64,000 bases of DNA, taken from assembly GCA_025093555.1 (NCBI GenBank), contig JAIWNF010000009.1:585501-649500 (forward strand), read 5' to 3'. This DNA comes from Circinella umbellata (taxonomy: Eukaryota > Mucoromycota > Mucoromycetes > Mucorales > Lichtheimiaceae). Shown here in pieces: positions 61,441 to 64,000 of the stretch; positions within the stretch are counted from its first letter, which is position 1; each line of letters starts with the position of its first letter. Made by a program: the position numbers and the translations under genes. The notes beneath the pieces are model-generated. The model had not been told where the DNA came from. It worked only from the letters and a program-made list of their open reading frames with translations, and made no database searches.

Positions 61441-63883
61441 ATGTATTCTGAACAATCCTTCTTACCGCCACCATTACCAGGTTCTCCACCACGCTTTACA
61501 TTACCACCTCTTGGTTCACCACGGTTCTCGACTACTCTACCTCGACTTCCATATACAGGACCTAATAGTACCACCACAGTCACTACTAATACTCCTACTA
61601 CCACTACGGGTTCTTCTACTACTGCTGGTTCTACTACTACTGCTCAACAACAACAGCAACAACGCGAATCAGGAGTAGATAATGGTAATAATAACAACAA
61701 TGTCATGAATAAAGTAGACCGTTGGAGATTACCTCCATTGTTCTCTTCGACACCTTCTTCGTCTTCAACACCGTCAAATTATCAGGCACCATTTTCACCT
61801 TATAGTAATATAAGTTCAAACAGTAGTACTACTGTAAATGGAAGTAGTAATAACAATAACAATGGTTTAGTAAACAAAGTATCTACTTCTACTAGTACTA
61901 CTACTACGAGTGGATATTCTTCTTATTCACCTTATAGTTATAATGATAGTAATCATAATAATGGTAATATTCAACATAATACATATCAGTCAACACAACA
62001 AGTGTCTTTAGTACCACCACCGCCAACACAAGTGGGACAAGTACTACCTTCATCAGTAGTTGTCACATCAACTGCAACAGCGACAGCAGCAGTAACGGCT
62101 GTGCCGGTACAACATCAACAACAACAACAAACACAGACATCTGTTGTCCCACCTCCAACACCACCTACTTTACCTCAGTCTTCTACTAGTTCATTGGGGT
62201 ATAGATATGATAATGACAGAATAGATCGTCATCATCATCATCCAACGCATCCACCATCCACTATTTGGCGTAGTGCATCTTCATTACAACAACAAAACAA
62301 CGAGAGTGTAAACAACAGTAATAATAATAATAAAAGTAATTCGGTATTCATAAAACATGAAGCTATTCCAAGATCATCATTACAACAAAAACAATCATTA
62401 TCCCGACCCCAAAAATCACCAAGGTTCATGTCTACTCCAGTACCAGATGATCCATATTATTATTATGGAGATGAATCTAATCGATCTGGTGAATGGATGG
62501 ATGGTAAATATAACCTTAGAGAGAGAGAGAGAGAGAAACATAATTAATTTAATTTTTTTTAAAACTATAAAAGATACCAATGATTATACCATTACTACGT
62601 CAACAAGTAATAATAATAATAATAATACAAGATCAAATCGAGCCATTGAATTTACTGAACGGACATTGGAGATTAACCACGAGTTTCTTGAAAATAAGGA
62701 AACGTAAGTTGTTTTTTTTTTTGACATGTATTAAAAAAGAATAAAAACTTTTTTCCCTCAACTTCTTTTTATTTTATTTTTATAATAGAATTTATTTTGA
62801 AAAGATTAAAAAATTACAAGATGAACTTTCAGCTATTCAACATGGTAAATAACATATATATATATAATAATAATATAATATAAAAACAAGTATTAATAAT
62901 AATATTCTTAGGTGGACATGAAGAATTTGAAGAATATATAATTGATATGGAAAAAGAAAGAAGTAAAGAGATTAAAAATGCACAATTATATATGGAATAT
63001 CGAATACAATGTGCTGAAAAGTTATATAATGATGCATTACATGCTGTAGAAGAAGAAGCTGAGGTAAAAATAATATTATTATTTTTTACTATTTTTATAT
63101 ACATATAACTCATTGTTAAAATATTATAGGTTGAAAAGCGTGATTTAAAAAAAGCCATGTTATTTATCATTGAAGAAAAAAGAAAGAGGATCAAGGAGTA
63201 CAGGGATGAAGAAATTAGTTTAACTAATGGTATTTTAGTTTTATTTTTATTTATTAATTATGCAATGCATAAATACACATACTTCTCCTTTTTTCTATAA
63301 CCCCCTCTCCCCTCCTCACTTTTCTCTTTATTAATTTACACTTTTTATTATTAGACTTTGTTATTACTGTACCACAAACACGTAGTAATCGACGTCGAAC
63401 CAGAGGAATAACTACTGCCATTTCAGTTGAAGGTATTATAGATGGTACTTTAACACTTGAACAAATTTTAGCTGTAAATAAGAATAATGGTGTCAAGACA
63501 ATAAAGCGAAGAAATAATGATCGTTCTCGAGATTCAACAGCTCTAAATCATTCATTATCAGCAAGAAATGAAACTGAACTTGAAGCTGATTATAAAGCAA
63601 TGCGAAAGGTAAAGATGAAATATACATATATTAAATGGAGATAATGTGTAAATTTTTAATAATTCATGTATTATTACAGGATACAAAACAAGAACATATG
63701 AATGTTACATCAACAACAACAACTACAACAACAATGGGTACATTATCAGATAATGATGATGATGACGATGACGATGATGAATATAGGGAAGATGAAAAAG
63801 ATATATCATCTTCATCAAAACGAGCACGAAGTCATAATTATCCTAATAGTAATGGTACACATCCACGTTCATCTCGACGATAA
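61441..63883 (+). CDS. Sds3/BRMS1-like subunit of the Rpd3L histone deacetylase complex
   Basis: Scaffold subunit that holds Rpd3/HDAC1 and Sin3 together. Seven exons: 61441-62503, 62574-62703, 62789-62844, 62912-63063, 63130-63229, 63355-63608, 63680-63883, giving 652 aa, all phases consistent. Residues 1-355 are disordered (Ser/Thr/Asn/Gln/Pro-rich). The Sds3 domain follows: FTERTLEINHEFLENKETIY, the coiled coil KIKKLQDELSAIQHGGHEEF, EYIIDMEKERSKEIKNAQLY and LFIIEEKRKRIKEYRDEEIS, then TVPQTRSNRRRTRG. The C-terminus has an acidic Asp run and a Ser/Arg tail. The first intron (62504-62573) contains the (GA)n run; reading through it would give a false stop at 62547. Confidence 0.88.
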
Positions 63884-64000
63884 ATTCTACTTTGCAACAT
63901 TTAATTTCTATTTTCATGTATTTTCATTTTTTTTTTAATTCTTTGTAATTTTCAGCCACAACATTACATTTTTTTTTACTATAAACACACACACACACAC
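63884..64000. other. 3' flank of the Sds3-like gene, ends in (AC)n
   Basis: 117 bp of AT-rich 3' flanking DNA; the window closes inside a CA microsatellite (from about 63985). Confidence 0.6.

Noticed and set aside
62238..62547. Apparent stop (GA-repeat region) splitting the Sds3-like gene
   Set aside because: A 70-nt intron with good donor (G|gtaaat, 62504) and acceptor (aaag, 62573) removes it and keeps the frame.

Overview
The window is nuclear DNA from a filamentous fungus, most likely an early-diverging one (Mucoromycota, probably Mucorales). The evidence is strong AT-richness, short GT-AG introns of about 50-150 bp in nearly every gene, Asn/Gln/Ser-rich disordered proteins, a DDRGK1 (UFMylation) homologue that most Dikarya lack, and decayed transposons of Tc1/mariner, Crypton-like and Fanzor type. 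No rRNA, convincing tRNA or CRISPR array was seen. I built the gene models by hand from splice signals. For almost all of them the summed exons divide by three and end in a natural stop.

Layout, left to right. 1-2761 (-): DOA4/USP8-like deubiquitinase, cut by the window edge, with an apparent 1-nt indel. 3598-5258 (+): AlkA/Mag1-type DNA glycosylase. 6379-7979 (+): unknown 7-exon gene. 9195-10649: decayed Tc1/mariner (DD35E) element with inverted repeats, followed by a ~180-bp tandem repeat (10860-11440). 12934-15540 (-): DDT/WHIM chromatin protein. 17460-17759 (+): small secreted Cys-rich protein. 18155-18813 (-): cytochrome b5. 19050-20335 (+): DDRGK1. 20403-21871 (-): ankyrin protein. 23178-25170 (+): secreted GDSL/phospholipase-B-like enzyme. 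25829-26659 (+): Asn-rich unknown. 27117-30134 (-): CFP1/Spp1-like COMPASS subunit. 31321-33948 (-): multi-pass membrane protein. 36018-38032 (+): ACAD10-type aminoglycoside-phosphotransferase-fold protein. 39719-44494 (+): Fanzor (eukaryotic TnpB-like) RuvC nuclease pseudogene. 44605-45489 (-): Cgi121/TPRKB subunit of KEOPS. 45.5-55.8 kb: gene-poor, AT- and homopolymer-rich stretch with only a tiny CCHC zinc-knuckle gene. 55820-57128 (+): Crypton-like recombinase fragment, then small unknown gene fragments and a GC-richer repeat relic (58.4-59.2 kb). 61441-63883 (+): Sds3/BRMS1-like Rpd3L subunit.

The housekeeping genes do not form one pathway. Three act on chromatin (DDT/WHIM protein, CFP1-like, Sds3-like), and several work at membranes or in secretion (cytochrome b5, DDRGK1, GDSL lipase, small secreted protein, multi-TM protein). 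The most unusual content is mobile: a Fanzor relic that keeps a recognisable RuvC-I aspartate, zinc ribbon and RuvC-III aspartate despite many stops and frameshifts, plus two other transposon classes.
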